This document shows, piece by piece, positions 1-11,600 of a stretch of DNA of 64,000 bases. Under the pieces are notes generated by a model. That model had not been told where the DNA came from and did no database searches. It was given only the letters and a program-made list of their open reading frames with translations. The stretch covers positions 28,501-92,500 of the forward strand of contig JAMPIV010013725.1 in the NCBI GenBank assembly GCA_024509875.1, written 5' to 3'. The position numbers were made by a program, and so were the translations under genes. Each line of letters starts with the position of its first letter. Position 1 is the first letter of the stretch. Source of the stretch: Oreohelix idahoensis (Eukaryota; Mollusca; Gastropoda; Stylommatophora; Oreohelicidae).

Positions 1-490
1 CTCACTGGACATAGTGCACGAAATCGCAGTACAAATAACCCTGGTACACGAAAGGTAAAACAGTTATAAGTCATATGCAGAAAATGGCAGAGATACCAGT
101 CACAGTTTTATGTTTACACCACAGCATACCCCACCCAGACTGCAGAAACAAACCAGTCCATGTATAAGAAGGAGAGAAATAAGGCAGCCACGGTATTGAG
201 AATGACTATAAATTTACTCATTCTTGCGCCCCAGCACACACGAGAAAAAGATGAAGTGCTTGTATATCACAGAGTGACAGAGAAAACAGAGATTGTCTTG
301 CCAGGAGGATATCCGAAGCGACAAGACAGAGATACAATGTCCCATGGAGTATCAATATAACTCCAAAACAGGTTGGATATGATAAAGTCCCAAAACCAAA
401 TTGAATGTTCCGAAGAAAAGGAAGAATTTCTTATATGACTCCCACCACAGGAAGATTACTATAGCAGCAAAGTTGGAAACAGAAAGAATG
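1..490 (+). other. Upstream remnant of Ty3/gypsy element 1 (protease/RT linker region)
   Basis: The window opens inside an LTR retrotransposon. No long frame is present before about position 491. Short open stretches such as 160-360 carry no motif I recognise. The frame that becomes the reverse transcriptase is open from about 491, just after an in-frame TGA. The gag gene, the protease and the 5' LTR of this copy are outside the window or decayed. Confidence 0.5.
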
Positions 491-1442
491 AAAAATTTTC
501 GCCCAGGACAAAGAAGACAGCCCTATAGCACAAATGGAAGAAAATACAGTAACGTACGCGGACAAGCGCAGTTACGGCAGAAATACTCAGAAACAATGGC
601 ACACTAACGACTACCCCAGAAATACTACAAGAAACGTATATACAGTAAATGCAGTGACAAATGGCAATGCACACAGCACATGGCAGAGGAAACAATACCA
701 AGCACAGCCCAATGAACGGCAAAGAAATACGCAAAAGCCGCCCACAGACCAGGAACAGAGATTTTCACAAGATGCAAGAAAATGCCCCAAGATTATGGGG
801 AATGAAACGGAGGCATCAAGACAGACCAGAGATATCATAGCAGATCATAAATACAGAGAGAGAATAGCTCAGTTACTTGCAACCCTCAATGCCACAGAAG
901 ATAATAAGCAACGTTTGAAAACGTTTGTAGAAAAGCACCAGGATGTATTCGCACTCAATGACATGGAATTAGGCAGAACTAACACTGTCACAATGGACAT
1001 TCAAACAACCACAGAGGAGCCAATACATATGAAACCCTATCATACGCCCTTGAAAAACAGAGAACTCGTGGAAAGGTCTATAAATGAAATGCTACAGGCA
1101 GGAATCATCGAAAGATCCAGATCCCAATGGTCCTCCCCCATCGTTATCGTAACGAAGAAAGATGGGTCCAGTCGCTTTTGCTGCGATTACCGAGCCCTGA
1201 ACAAAATCACAAAAGTCATTTCCTACCCCCTCCCCGGGATAGACGATCTACTTGCGACGTTAGGAAAGTCTACATACTTTACCACACTTGATGCAAGGTC
1301 AGGCTTTTGGTGCATCCCCATGACAGCTGAGGCAAAACAGAAATCCACATTCTGTTCACATATCGGAAGCTTTTTTTTTTTGGAATGTTATGCCATTTGG
1401 TCTAAAAGGATCACCAGCAACATATATGTCACTCATGGATGA
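491..1442 (+). pseudogene. pol: Ty3/gypsy pol of element 1, N-terminal half of reverse transcriptase
   Basis: The reading frame (first ATG at 534, 302 codons) starts with a Gln/Asn-rich linker and then enters a Ty3/gypsy reverse transcriptase. Visible landmarks are a GIIERSRSQWSSPIVIV stretch, the block KKDGSSRFCCDYRALN, and a TTLDARSGFW motif that carries the first catalytic aspartate. The enzyme copies element RNA into DNA within a virus-like particle. The frame is lost at a run of 11 T (1371-1381), where the expected transition into the MPFGL motif is garbled. The following motif resumes in another frame at about 1390. The break coincides with a homopolymer, so it may be decay or an indel error in the assembly. 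Assignment to Ty3/gypsy is firm; the clade is not. Confidence 0.9.
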
Positions 1443-2592
1443 AGTGTTAAAGGGTCTACATCCATTTGCCCTGGCATACATAGACGATATCCTGATACAT
1501 ACCGCAGGCATGATGGAAGACCACCTCCGCAAAGTTGAAACAGTTTTTGATAGACTCAGACATCACCAAATAAAGTTAAAACTGTCCAAGTGTGAATTTC
1601 TAAAGACAGAAACCAAATATTTAGGCTTTGTTATCAATAGAGATGGCATCAGACCTGATGAAGATAAAGTCAAAGCCATAAGAGAAATGCCTAGCCCCAA
1701 GACGGTGAGACAAACACGCTCCTTTATCGGTTCCGTAGGATACTATAGACGCCATATCATACATTTCTCACAAGCAGCTGAGCCATTAATAGCCCTTACC
1801 CGCAAGTATGCACGATTTAGATGGACAGAAGAGTGCCAGAAATCGTTTGAATATCTCAAAAATGCCCTAACCGCCATTCCGCTTCTAGGACATCCAGACA
1901 TTTCTCAGCCCATGATACTATACACCGATGCCTCGAATAACGCAATTGGTGCATGTTTAGTACAACCAGTATTAGAAGATGAAACACCCATACTACCAGA
2001 CATCCCCAATGTGAAACCCATTGCATTCTTATCCCACGCATTGTCAAAGTCACAGAAACGGTGGACCACCATTGAGAAAGAAGCATACGCCATTCACTAT
2101 GCAGTACAGAAATTAGACTTTTATGTGAGAGGGACGAAACTCACTATTAGAAGTGATCACCAGCCTTTGGTTAACTGGCTCACCAAAACACAGGAACAGC
2201 CTAAGAAGTTACAGACATGGGCAATGAATTTACAGTCCTATGACACCACTATCGAACATATCCCTGGCAGATTGAACATCTATGCAGATCTCCTATCCAG
2301 AATCAAATATGATGATGAAACCGAAGTGAAAACAATTAGAGTAAAAAATGATGGCACATCCTCAGAGATTGACGATAATGCTAAAGAAATTAACGAAATT
2401 ACTTCACCAGGTCGAAGAAGTACCTCAGATTCTGCCACACAAGTAGAAGAAGAAAGTCAAGATATGCTTGACATGAGGTTAGAACAAGCGAAAGATGCAG
2501 AAATTGTTAAGCTGCTCACATACGTGAAGGAAAACCCAACAAAAAGCAAAGATTTTACAGTACACCCAACGGATGGAGCTTCTATACTATAA
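1390..2592 (+). pseudogene. pol: Ty3/gypsy pol of element 1, RT C-terminal half and RNase H
   Basis: This 400-codon frame continues the reverse transcriptase. It opens with MPFGLKGSPATY and then the catalytic YIDD box at about residues 31-34. The thumb/connection follows, with YLGFVI and an SVGYYRRHI motif. A Ty3-type RNase H comes next: YTDASNNAIGACLVQ has the first Asp, the segment around EKEAYAIHYAVQKL has the Glu, RSDHQPLVNWL has the second Asp, and the YADLLSR end has the last Asp. RNase H removes the RNA template after minus-strand synthesis. The frame stops at 2592, and the integrase resumes after a shift between about 2570 and 2640. Catalytic residues look intact, so damage to this copy is mostly frame breaks. 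Confidence 0.93.
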
Positions 2593-2658
2593 TTGATAGT
2601 AAACAAGAAGGGACACTAAGAAAAGTCATTATTCCAGCACATCTAGTCCCAGAAAGTA

Positions 2659-4455
2659 TTGCTACAGCTTCCTGATAACAACGGGCACATGGGAAGAGAC
2701 AAAACAATTGATGTCATAAAGAAAAGGTATTATTGGCAAACTTTCTACAAGGACATTACAGCATATGTAGCCACCTGTAGACCATGTAAATTGAGAAACA
2801 TGAAGCCACATTTAATTCCCCTTCAAGAAATGCAACCTTCCCATTATCCCATGCAAACAGTAAGCATTGACTTATCAGGTCCTTACCCACTCACCCAATC
2901 AGGCAACAAATACCTCCTGCACATAGTTGACCAATACTCTGTTTGGCCAGAAAATTACCCACTCAGTGATGCCACATCGCAGTCCATCACGCAAATTTTT
3001 TTACAAGAATTCATTCCCAGGCATGGCTGTCCAAAACGAATCATTTCAGACAACGGTAAACAGTTTATAGGTAACCCATTTAAAGCCACCTTACACCAGC
3101 TGAATATTGAGCATACTACAACCACTTATTATTGCCCAAATGCAAATGGCAGAAATGAACGCATGCACGCCACCCTACATGATATTATTAGCAAATATAT
3201 CAAGGGGAACCACCAATACTGGGACCTATACATTAACCAAGCTCTTGAAGCCATCCGAGTAAACGTGAACGATACCACAGGAATGTCACCCTTTCTCATG
3301 CTATACGGAAGAGAAACAAACTTTCCGTTAGACAACCTACTTCGCCCACAAAGAAAATACATGGGAGAAGATCCCGTCGAAATAATCCTTCAAGAAAAGT
3401 ATAAAGCTCACCAGACTGCACAAAGAAATACGCGGAAGGCATTTCACAAGAAACAGAAACAACATGATAAATCAGCCAAGCTACCAACGTACAAAATAGG
3501 AGACAAAGTATACTACAAGAAACATGTACGCAGTTCAAAATTCGATGACCGATGGTTGGATGGCTACAAAATCATGAAACAAACTACACCTGTAAACTTC
3601 ATTATCTGGAATGAAGAGAAACACCACCAAACAAAAGCTCACGTAAAACAACTCAAAATTGATAATCACCGGCCCATTCCGCCTCTGACGACAAATACAA
3701 GACCAGTCAGAAAGGCCACCCTAAATTATAATCCATCCAGTACAGATTCGTTTGACATATCAGAGTCAGAGACGACAGACTCTGAATTTTACCAAGACGA
3801 CCGCATACCCAGACCACCCACCGATGCACTACATCGAGCAAGACAACAACGAGACTCGTCCGAAAGCGAAGAAGATATCCCACCACTTGAATTGCGAAAT
3901 CGACTCCAAGACAGAGACCTGCGCATTAGAAATGAAGAAATAATGCCTCAGACGTCACACGATGACAACAACCAAACAACTTATATTCACACTCAAACTT
4001 ACTCCCGCGGTGAAAAATCGTCAGCTGATACCTATCACACCCCCAGTTCAGGCAGTTCCAGTTGGAATACCAGCGACAGACAAACACTGCTATACCACAA
4101 GAACAAGATTGCTCGTTCAGAACAGTCAGATCCTGAAGAAACTATACCCAAGCAGATTGTTGAACCATATACCAGCAATCTTTATGAAGACGAAACGCAA
4201 CAAGAAATGAGAAACTACAGTGTCAACCCCGGCACAGCTTTGTCAGACCCCAACGAACAAAATGACAAAGAAATGGTAGAACTATACGAACAAGAAACAG
4301 ACATTGATACAGCTAGTTCCATTGAAACCAGTGATGCAGATAGTACATTATTTGTACCAGTCAGCTCCAGCGTCAAACGCGCCTACAAAACAGAATCTGA
4401 TGACTCAATCCCTAGCAACAAAATTCCGCGTATACAGCACAACTATATCAGATGA
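2659..4455 (+). CDS. int: Ty3/gypsy integrase of element 1 with long acidic C-terminal tail
   Basis: This 598-codon frame encodes the integrase, which inserts the cDNA into the genome. Near the start is an HHCC-type zinc region (GHMGRDKT, then ATCRPCK). The core has Asp in VSIDLSGPYP, Asp in IISDNGKQF and Glu in NGRNERMHATL. The last two are separated by 35 residues, the D,D35E spacing of retroviral-type integrases. A basic segment and an SH3-like region with KIGDKVYYKKHV follow. From about residue 345 the protein becomes a tail of roughly 250 residues rich in Ser, Thr, Glu, Asp and Gln, with no domain I recognise. The frame ends at TGA 4453-4455, but the same frame stays open for about 75 more codons. 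The tail is longer than usual for gypsy integrases. Confidence 0.9.
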   Translation: MLQLPDNNGHMGRDKTIDVIKKRYYWQTFYKDITAYVATCRPCKLRNMKPHLIPLQEMQPSHYPMQTVSIDLSGPYPLTQSGNKYLLHIVDQYSVWPENYPLSDATSQSITQIFLQEFIPRHGCPKRIISDNGKQFIGNPFKATLHQLNIEHTTTTYYCPNANGRNERMHATLHDIISKYIKGNHQYWDLYINQALEAIRVNVNDTTGMSPFLMLYGRETNFPLDNLLRPQRKYMGEDPVEIILQEKYKAHQTAQRNTRKAFHKKQKQHDKSAKLPTYKIGDKVYYKKHVRSSKFDDRWLDGYKIMKQTTPVNFIIWNEEKHHQTKAHVKQLKIDNHRPIPPLTTNTRPVRKATLNYNPSSTDSFDISESETTDSEFYQDDRIPRPPTDALHRARQQRDSSESEEDIPPLELRNRLQDRDLRIRNEEIMPQTSHDDNNQTTYIHTQTYSRGEKSSADTYHTPSSGSSSWNTSDRQTLLYHKNKIARSEQSDPEETIPKQIVEPYTSNLYEDETQQEMRNYSVNPGTALSDPNEQNDKEMVELYEQETDIDTASSIETSDADSTLFVPVSSSVKRAYKTESDDSIPSNKIPRIQHNYIR

Positions 4456-4690
4456 AAGATTCTGAAGAAACGCTATCGAGTACCCAAACCAAGCCGAGAA
4501 GTATTAGGCTCAGCTCTACTAGTCAAAAACAACAGTGTGCAAATTACTGCGCCCACTGTCAAAGACGTTAACGTACCACAGGCCCAAGTCAGAAGAAAAA
4601 TCAAGGCGAAACATATACCTGCCTCAAAACTAACATGTTCCAGCCATACAAACCCCTACCACAGTGAAACCATCACCGCAATCAAAAGAT
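4456..4690 (+). other. Open in-frame extension after the integrase TGA
   Basis: Immediately after the TGA at 4453-4455 the same frame remains open to a TAA near 4690. It encodes a basic segment rich in Lys, Arg, Val and Pro. An overlapping short ORF in another frame runs 4664-4852. The extension could be the true end of the integrase tail, with the TGA as a mutation or readthrough site, or it could be chance. No motif is recognised. Confidence 0.4.
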
Positions 4691-5949
4691 GTTAAGCCAT
4701 CACCGCATTCGCCAATGTCCTCAGAGCCCCAACAATCAGCAAATGCAGTGTCACCCACAGTTACTCAGTATGATGCTCGCCTAACCAGTCGTGACATTGC
4801 AAAGTTAGAGATGGCGGCACAACTAAAGGACTTATTACTGAAGCTTTGCTGAGACACGCCCCTCGAGTCTTCAGTGTACATGCCATCCCATGTACGGTCA
4901 CCGCGAATGTGCACTTACGTTTAACAATGTACTAACTCTCCCCATGTACTCTATTTTCAGTTTTTGACAGTTCAAATGACTTGCTTACAGACTAAGATGT
5001 CAAAGCCTCACTGAGAAAGTTATTTTTTCCAGCCTTAGAATACTGATGCCCAGAAAGAAATCAAGACCAGCCCACGGAGGATTCTAGTTAGACATTTTTA
5101 TTTGGATTATTGAAATAAAAATGACACAGATGATACAATGTTCTTTGTTTACAGACACCCTTATTAGTCAGACAGTTTTTGATATTTAGAATGTTACACA
5201 ACTTTACCTATAACACATGTGTCACACTATTCTGTTGTAACATAGATCTACACTTTTGTAACTGATCATATTCCACGCTCCATTCACCAGACTTCTTGTC
5301 CTTGCAGATCCAGAGTCCTGTACTTTCGCATCTTAGTGCATTTTCATGCAGACACTTTACACCAGTAGTTTTTCTTACCTCATACTAATATTTTTGTGAT
5401 CTCATTTATGCTAAACTCCTTTATTCCATCACCTTGATCAATCATACTGTTCCTACTATGACATCTCTTAACAGCATATAATTCATACCCAAAACTAGTA
5501 TTGCATGTTATGCTATTTTTCTCCACAGGATTATTTATTTTTCAAAATGTATATTATTTTAGACCCAGATGTATATTAGTACTGTCAAGAATTTTAAACA
5601 TTCTCCTATAGAGATTCCATATCCCAACCTTGACTCTCTATAATAAGATTTTCTTCACTCCACTGTTACTCATCTTTGACTTACTATTTGTCCATTCCAC
5701 TATATTGAGACGACATTCTAGACTTGTGATTTTTTTCAATCCCAATCATATTCATTCCTTGGAATTACAATCATGTAATCAGGAGATCCTTGATGTACCC
5801 TTTCCTCGCCACTTATTGACAACAGATACTGCTACAACATTCATTCTATTCTAACCTAAACTATTACTTGCAGCCCTATTGGTTAGGATTTACTATTAGG
5901 AATATTGATAGTATCTCTAGTGTTTAGTGAATTGATTTTTATCATTCTT
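4691..5949 (+). other. AT-rich 3' non-coding stretch of element 1
   Basis: No convincing coding sequence is seen. The stretch has a pyrimidine-rich bias in places and short frames without motifs (for example 5630-5854). It most likely belongs to the 3' untranslated part of the Ty3/gypsy element or to sequence downstream of it. No envelope-like gene with a signal peptide and membrane anchor is recognisable. Confidence 0.4.
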
Positions 5950-5959
5950 TAGTACTTGT

Positions 5960-6112
5960 GATACAAAAAGAAAAGAAAAGAAATTACAAGAAAAGAAGAG
6001 AGAAAATATGCAAAACAGAAAAGAAATGGAAAAGAGAAAAAAAAAAAAAAAAAAAAGAAATGAAAAAGAAAAAATGAAAAGAGACAAAAAATGAACAGAA
6101 AAATGAGAATAT
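5960..6112 (+). repeat. Purine-rich (A/G) low-complexity tract
   Basis: About 150 bases are almost only A and G, with a central A run of about 21 (near 6037-6056) flanked by GAAAAGA-type words. A purine tract upstream of a 3' LTR primes plus-strand synthesis in LTR elements, but this one is far longer than a normal polypurine tract. With no 5' LTR in the window the matching LTR cannot be identified. Simple low-complexity repeat is the safe call. Confidence 0.6.
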
Positions 6113-6283
6113 AAAATGTATTATGTGTATATGCCACCCTCACACATTTTGATGATAAGCCAATATTGTAAAACATTGACTGCCCTGAGGTTAGCAGCTG
6201 AAGAAGAAAAGAAAAAGAGAAAATAAACCACCCTATACCAGTCATACACCCCACCAGCATGATCTCTGATACTCCAACAATTT

Positions 6284-6525
6284 TTGTTGATACTGCCTAT
6301 CACAAATACCCCAATGACATTTGCGCATGCTGAATTTCTGCAAATGAAGAATCCCTTGAGAGCATTAGTATATGCTAACCCCAGATTGAACACATTACAC
6401 CTATTTGTTGATGATGCCTTTACCCATGTTAAAGAAATAGCATTTGCACATGCTGACCTAGCAAATGAAATACCCCTCTACAGCATTTGTATATGCTGAA
6501 CCCACATTGAACACCCATTACCAGA
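6284..6525 (+). repeat. Two-copy tandem duplication, period about 121 bp
   Basis: The segment starting TTTGTTGATACTGCCT near 6284 recurs, diverged, starting TTTGTTGATGATGCCTT near 6405. Both copies carry GCATTxGTATATGCTxA and CxxATTGAACAC at corresponding positions. The anchor GTTGA is offset by 121 bases. Divergence is substantial, so the duplication is old. Confidence 0.65.
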
Positions 6526-7480
6526 TGATAACCACTAATGACATGAGATGAAGAAGCAACTGGTTATGTATGATGAAGATGCCATTTTATATTAAGGTGA
6601 AACTTTATGTTGTCACAGCTGAGATTTTGTTGAAATGTTTATGCACAAAATCCCCCACATTAACATTGGAGGAACAATAATCTTAGTCTTTCGTGGATAC
6701 AAGCAAAGACAAGGAGATAATGGAATATTTTATGAATACCATGGACATGGAACAAATCAAAGCAGATGATTGTTGCACATATGAGGACCATATTTGAAGT
6801 CATTATTGAAGGATTGTCAGTAGACAAGAGACAAATAGATTATGATAATCCCATGGAACCACAGGTACTAAGGACACAAAATGGAGATTAAATAATGAGA
6901 AAAAAAATAATGACTGAACAATTGCTACGCCCAGAGGTAAAGGAAATAGAGATACATCCGCATTTTTGGAGAAATCTTTTTTTGATTTTTGCTCATTGCC
7001 TTTGTAATATGAACATTGTTGTATAACAAATGACTATTCCTTATCACGAATTACAGAATGTTGTAAGATAGTTGAAATAAATTAACAATTTACTATACTC
7101 ATAATATACCCAGAATTACAAGGAAAAAATACATGGTTGATGAAATTGGACGTACTGAGATTCTGCTCACCCAGAGGATATTGAAAAAAAAAAAATAATG
7201 TTATCCCATGGACAGACATGCCACAGATATATCATGGAGATATTATGACATAAGAAAAGAATACCTAGATTGGAAATGCAGCAAACTTGGTCAAGGATAC
7301 CATGAAATAGACCCCTGCCCCACACTTAAGATAACTGACGGACGAGATTTTTGAATTATAAGTACCATAAGTCACCCATCTGGCTGTAGTCAGCGGATGT
7401 TACAGGCACCACATAACTCTGACTAACCCTCGACCTGCGAAGGCAGAGTTGGTGTCGAAATTTTGCACATATGTAAAAAG
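6526..7480. other. Unassigned AT-rich stretch
   Basis: No gene, RNA or repeat family is recognised. Frames are short and broken. The text is AT-rich with short A runs. It lies between the 121-bp duplication and the degenerate repeat block and is probably part of the same old element. Confidence 0.3.
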
Positions 7481-7489
7481 ACATGTTTT

Positions 7490-8690
7490 TGTTCATGTTT
7501 TGGTAAAGTCTAGACATTTGTATAAATGGTTCCATAAATGATTAGTTGATATATTGTTGATAAATATTCGCAGATATAGTACATGGACAATTAATAAGGA
7601 TGTATTTCCAGTACAGAATAAGAGGAATAGGAAGGATCCACATTTTAAATATTGGAGCACCATGAGCGATGAATTGGACTTATAGAGAAAATGGAAATGG
7701 TACACTGTAGGCAAGGATAACCAGAAAAATATGGATAAATAATAGTCAGAGTACCAGGAACTTTGTTTTATAAGGATATTGTAGACTCCTCACGATCAAT
7801 TGAATATTTTTTCTTCCCTTCTATGTCACAATTTTTGAGTGATGACCCCAACATTTTTTTTCATCTCATATTGTCACAAGTTCTTACATCTCAGTGGATT
7901 GTTCCATAAATAATTGTTTGATGTGTTTTTGAAAAATGTATTGCTAGATAAGGTACATAGGGAGTTACTAAGGATGAATTCTCAACATAACAGGACCACT
8001 AGAAAGGATTAAATAAATGATCTAGAGCACCATAACTGACAAATTGGAGGAAAAATGAAGTAATATAGAACCTAATGTACAGAGTCCATGATGCTTTGAA
8101 AATTTTTTCATTGTATTTCACATGTTGGTAAAATGTTGTAAACATATTGTTTTAATGCTTACTGATTAGTTGATGTTGGATAATGACTAACTGATAGTTC
8201 AAGAAAGACTTTTGAAAAAAATATATACTTCAAGGAAGATTGTCTTGACAGAGGATAAAGAAAATAAATCCATCAGTGATTGGACATAACCAAACTCTTA
8301 ATAACAGGATCACTACTAAACGCATAATTTATATGGATACCTGGCGAAGTGTTGGATACCTTGAAAAAAAATAGCTACACATATCACTTAGAGAAAACCC
8401 AAGACAAAAAAAAAAAATTCAGAGATAAATAAATAGGAACAAGTCATGAGATTTTTCAATCATTTTATTGTGTACATTGTAATTGGTTATCAAAGTGAAT
8501 TGTTTGAAAATGTTTATATTCATGTCTGCCATAGTTTCCCATGGGTCATAATGTGTAAGCGAAAACGTGATGAATCACTACGGATGAATTACTGATTTGT
8601 ACAATTGGATCGTCATTACAAGGATAATGTGGATATTTGGAATACTTTATACTGGAATATAATTGGAATGCATAATCAGTAAATAAGTAG
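7490..8690 (+). repeat. Degenerate long tandem repeats, about 4 units of 230-330 bp
   Basis: Four successive blocks (about 7490-7840, 7850-8100, 8105-8380 and 8450-8690) share an ordered set of words. Each has a T-rich start, a GATTxGTTGAT-like segment, GTACATxG, then AAGGATGAATT or a similar word, an AGxACCACT/GGATCACTACT segment, and a close such as ATTTGGAxTAC or GTTGGATACC. The units are strongly diverged and have indels. I infer an old tandem array and have not aligned it. A self dot-plot would settle it. Confidence 0.45.
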
Positions 8691-9122
8691 GCCCAAAACT
8701 TATTGGAAAACCAAGATTGAAAATAACATAAGATTCTTCTGAACTACTTGGAGTCTTATGATAGGGAGCATACAATAAGAACGAAGAATATATAACATGC
8801 TTCACCCACCATGCCTAATAGAATGATTTCAACTATGTAATGACATTGAGTTAGGACAGAGAGATATATTATTGCTCATATTTCCCAGTGTTGCCACTCG
8901 TCAAAATTTTTTGTTGTTGACAATCTATTGTATTAGAAGAAGGTTAGGAATATTTTGTTAGTCAGTGTTGCCAATTAGAAAATTTGGTGAAAAATATTAT
9001 GATGTGATAAGTTACACTTTTTGAAGTTGATGTCCACTACTAGTTTTTTTTACATAGCAGACGACCTCATATAGACATAGGACCCCAGTATAGGAATTAA
9101 ATTAAATTTTTTGGAAACATTT

Positions 9123-9157
9123 TTCGACTTAAAAAAAAAAAAAAAAAAAAAAAATTT
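9123..9157 (+). repeat. Poly-A / T low-complexity run
   Basis: A run of more than 20 A followed by TTTT lies near 9131-9157. It could be a poly-A tail of an inserted retroposed fragment or a simple repeat. No target-site duplication was found around it. Confidence 0.5.
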
Positions 9158-10131
9158 TGGGATAGTTTTGGATATTGATAGTATACAAATGTCTCCCTAC
9201 GGGATACATTTGCAGGGCCCCGGGATCTGTATGTAGCCGTGTATACCGTGCTTTATTCAGAAAACAGACTATATTCTAACAAGACAGAGGAAGCACAGAC
9301 CACCCCATAATTTTATATTTTATGAGAAACAGAAAATAATAAATTATAGTGTCACATATTTAGGACAGAGTCGCTTCCACACGCCATTCCTAATAATTGG
9401 GTGATTTCCCCTGACCAGTCGGATAGCTCAGATTTACCCCGGGGAATATAGAACAGCGACGCCATCTGGCAGTTAGAATGAAAGAGGAAACTGAATAGGA
9501 CGTGTCTTGTCCAGCTCTACATATTCCTGAGTTTGAGGAAATCAACTGCAACATTTATTATAAAATGTGTATTTCAGGACATTGAGTGGTTTTATATTCC
9601 TTACTTGCGTAAGTAGTAACTATCATTCAAAGCATATTTTGAATAGAGCTTCCAACTCTGGTTGCAGCAGAACTAGGTTCGAAGATTGAGTCAATTTGCA
9701 AAACTAGTCTTACACCTAAAACCATGCTGAGCTGAAAATACCCTTGTGTTGGAAAATATTTAACTCAAGGAATACCTATGATGATAAAGAAATCAAGGAC
9801 TAATCTGAAGGGATGAGAATACGTCGTCGAACCTAAAATAAAACGTTAGGCCTAACCTAAAGGAAGAAAACGGTGGAAAGAAAAAGTTAGCCATCTTAGA
9901 CAAATTGAGTAGGCCTATGAGATAAAGATGCAAAAGGGATTTTTGCATCGATGAAAGCATCTGATGATATGTTAAAACTTTATTGTGCTTATTATTGTAA
10001 AAACGTTCTGAATTCCAGACTTTTGTTGATATTTGACTTCATGCTGAAAGACATTAAAAGATTTGTTTGAACTAGAACGCTGTTGAAAAAGTGAATTTCT
10101 ACAGTTTGAGATTTGGCTAAGAAATCTATCC
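9158..10131 (+). other. Stretch between element 1 and the Gmr1-like element; possible LTR of element 1
   Basis: No coding sequence is seen. Near 9232 a TGTAGCCGTGTATACC sequence follows a G/C-rich word, which is reminiscent of the TG start of a gypsy LTR. No second copy exists in the window to prove it. The stretch ends abruptly at 10132, where sequence homologous to the inside of the downstream LTR begins. Confidence 0.3.
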
Positions 10132-11500
10132 ATCATTATTTTTCGTTTGTATAAACATTTTTCATATGTATGATCATTTTTTTTGACTGAAGTGTGTATT
10201 ATGTTTTCTATGGTCAAAGGGACATAATCCGAGTTATCGAAACTACAATTTTTAGGAGTTGCCTTCTCTTGTATAGAGACACGTTCGGTCTATAATTTCT
10301 TGAACGAAGCGTGACCACATCTCCTTATTTGGTAGTATCAGTCAACTATGGTAGATGTCTGAAACCTTTCTTAACGCTTCTTTTCATGACCATAAAAGGC
10401 GCGACTGTGTAAGACTTTTATCTCGAATGTTCTTCGAATCGTCTTATTGTGAACGGCAACTCAGAGATTGTCGTTCTGCGCATGTCAAAAACCGGGAGTT
10501 CGTTCTGTGTGTTCCGCCCAGTTGGGGCAGTTTAGAAATGGTTTAAGAAGCGAGCAGACGCAACTGCGTCTTGTGATTCTCTGAGGGAAATACAGTGTCT
10601 TAGTGAGTTAGTTAGCTAACTAGACTATTTCCCAGTATTATGCAGCCTGCCTGGAGGCATATGTTCATGGTTGATTTTCCGAAATAAGGTAATTCCTCTT
10701 GTATCGAACTTTATGCTATCGTCTAGAGGTTCGTCATTTTGTCGCCTATTTGCTCGCCTGTGTGATGCAAAATGAGAGGTACTTTGACTAGGATTAAGTC
10801 ACCAGTATCTGTATACCTGAACTAGTTAAATATATATGGGTCGCTCTAGACCAACAAGACTGTTGTCTGTGTTCCAGGATTCGTTATATCAGAGATCACG
10901 TCCAAGTCAGATGGTTAGACTTAGGAACATTATAAAGGTCGAGCTGACCTGTAGCCCATGTATGCTATTCACGTGCAGACAGTGAACGGACTTATTGTAT
11001 ACAACTGATCTGCTAGCATCAGAATGGGAGCATTTATTATTGTTTATGAACATTGAAGATCTGTAGCTGACACTGTTGCAGAAGTTATAGAAATTATTAT
11101 TATTTATACAGCTTCACGAACTAGCACTCGATGATTGATGAATTTCTGAATCTATTGAACTGTGATGTCTTATGACGCATATATACAACAGCTATCATTG
11201 CTGACTACAGAAATTGTTTTCAATGTGCCATATCATCTTGCTGAACTCGTTAACCATGTTGATGTCATAAGTATCATGACTGTTTTGTGGCGTGCAATAA
11301 ATGAAAGAAACTTATACAACGAAGTTACCCTTTCTATGACTCTACACGTCATGTTGCCTGTGTGATAACCCTGTGAACTGTTCCACTACCACATACACAG
11401 CAACATCCTAAATCAGAGAAGACACCTACATCTTACACTTTAACACCAGGTGTCGATAAGGGTGGCAAGTTACCACTTCAGCACAAATCCACCCTTATCA
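10132..11500 (+). repeat. 5' LTR of element 2 (first ~15 bases missing)
   Basis: The segment matches 18868-20236 almost base for base and ends in ACCCTTATCA, like the right copy. Compared with the right LTR, which starts TGTTACGCACGG, the left copy begins at about ATCATTATTTTT and has unrelated sequence before it. Small frames inside (10355-10546, 11162-11365) occur in both LTRs and are not taken as genes. LTRs carry the promoter and polyadenylation signal of such elements; no specific promoter motif is called here. Confidence 0.9.
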
Positions 11501-11600
11501 TTTTTGGTGGCCAGAGCTGGTTCTATCATCTGATATTTTGGCGCACCATATCATTTTTGGTGGCCATAGGTTGGTTCACTCTGATTCCAGCTATCAAGGG
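11501..11600 (+). promoter_or_regulatory. Candidate primer-binding site region of element 2, with a 53-bp imperfect duplication
   Basis: Directly after the 5' LTR end lies TTTTTGGTGGCCAGAGCTGG. A TGG-starting sequence here is where a tRNA 3' end would prime minus-strand synthesis. The word ATCATTTTTGGTGGCCA occurs at 11497 and again at 11550, so the LTR-end/primer-site junction appears duplicated with a period of 53. The matching tRNA was not identified. Confidence 0.5.

Noticed and set aside
4691..5949. Envelope gene after pol of element 1
   Set aside because: No signal peptide, cleavage site or membrane anchor in a sustained frame.
5949..6260. Phe-rich minus-strand ORF
   Set aside because: It is the complement of the purine-rich tract and lacks any domain.
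10355..11365. Small ORFs repeated at 19093-20101
   Set aside because: They are parts of the element 2 LTR, and the frame differs at homopolymer indels between copies.
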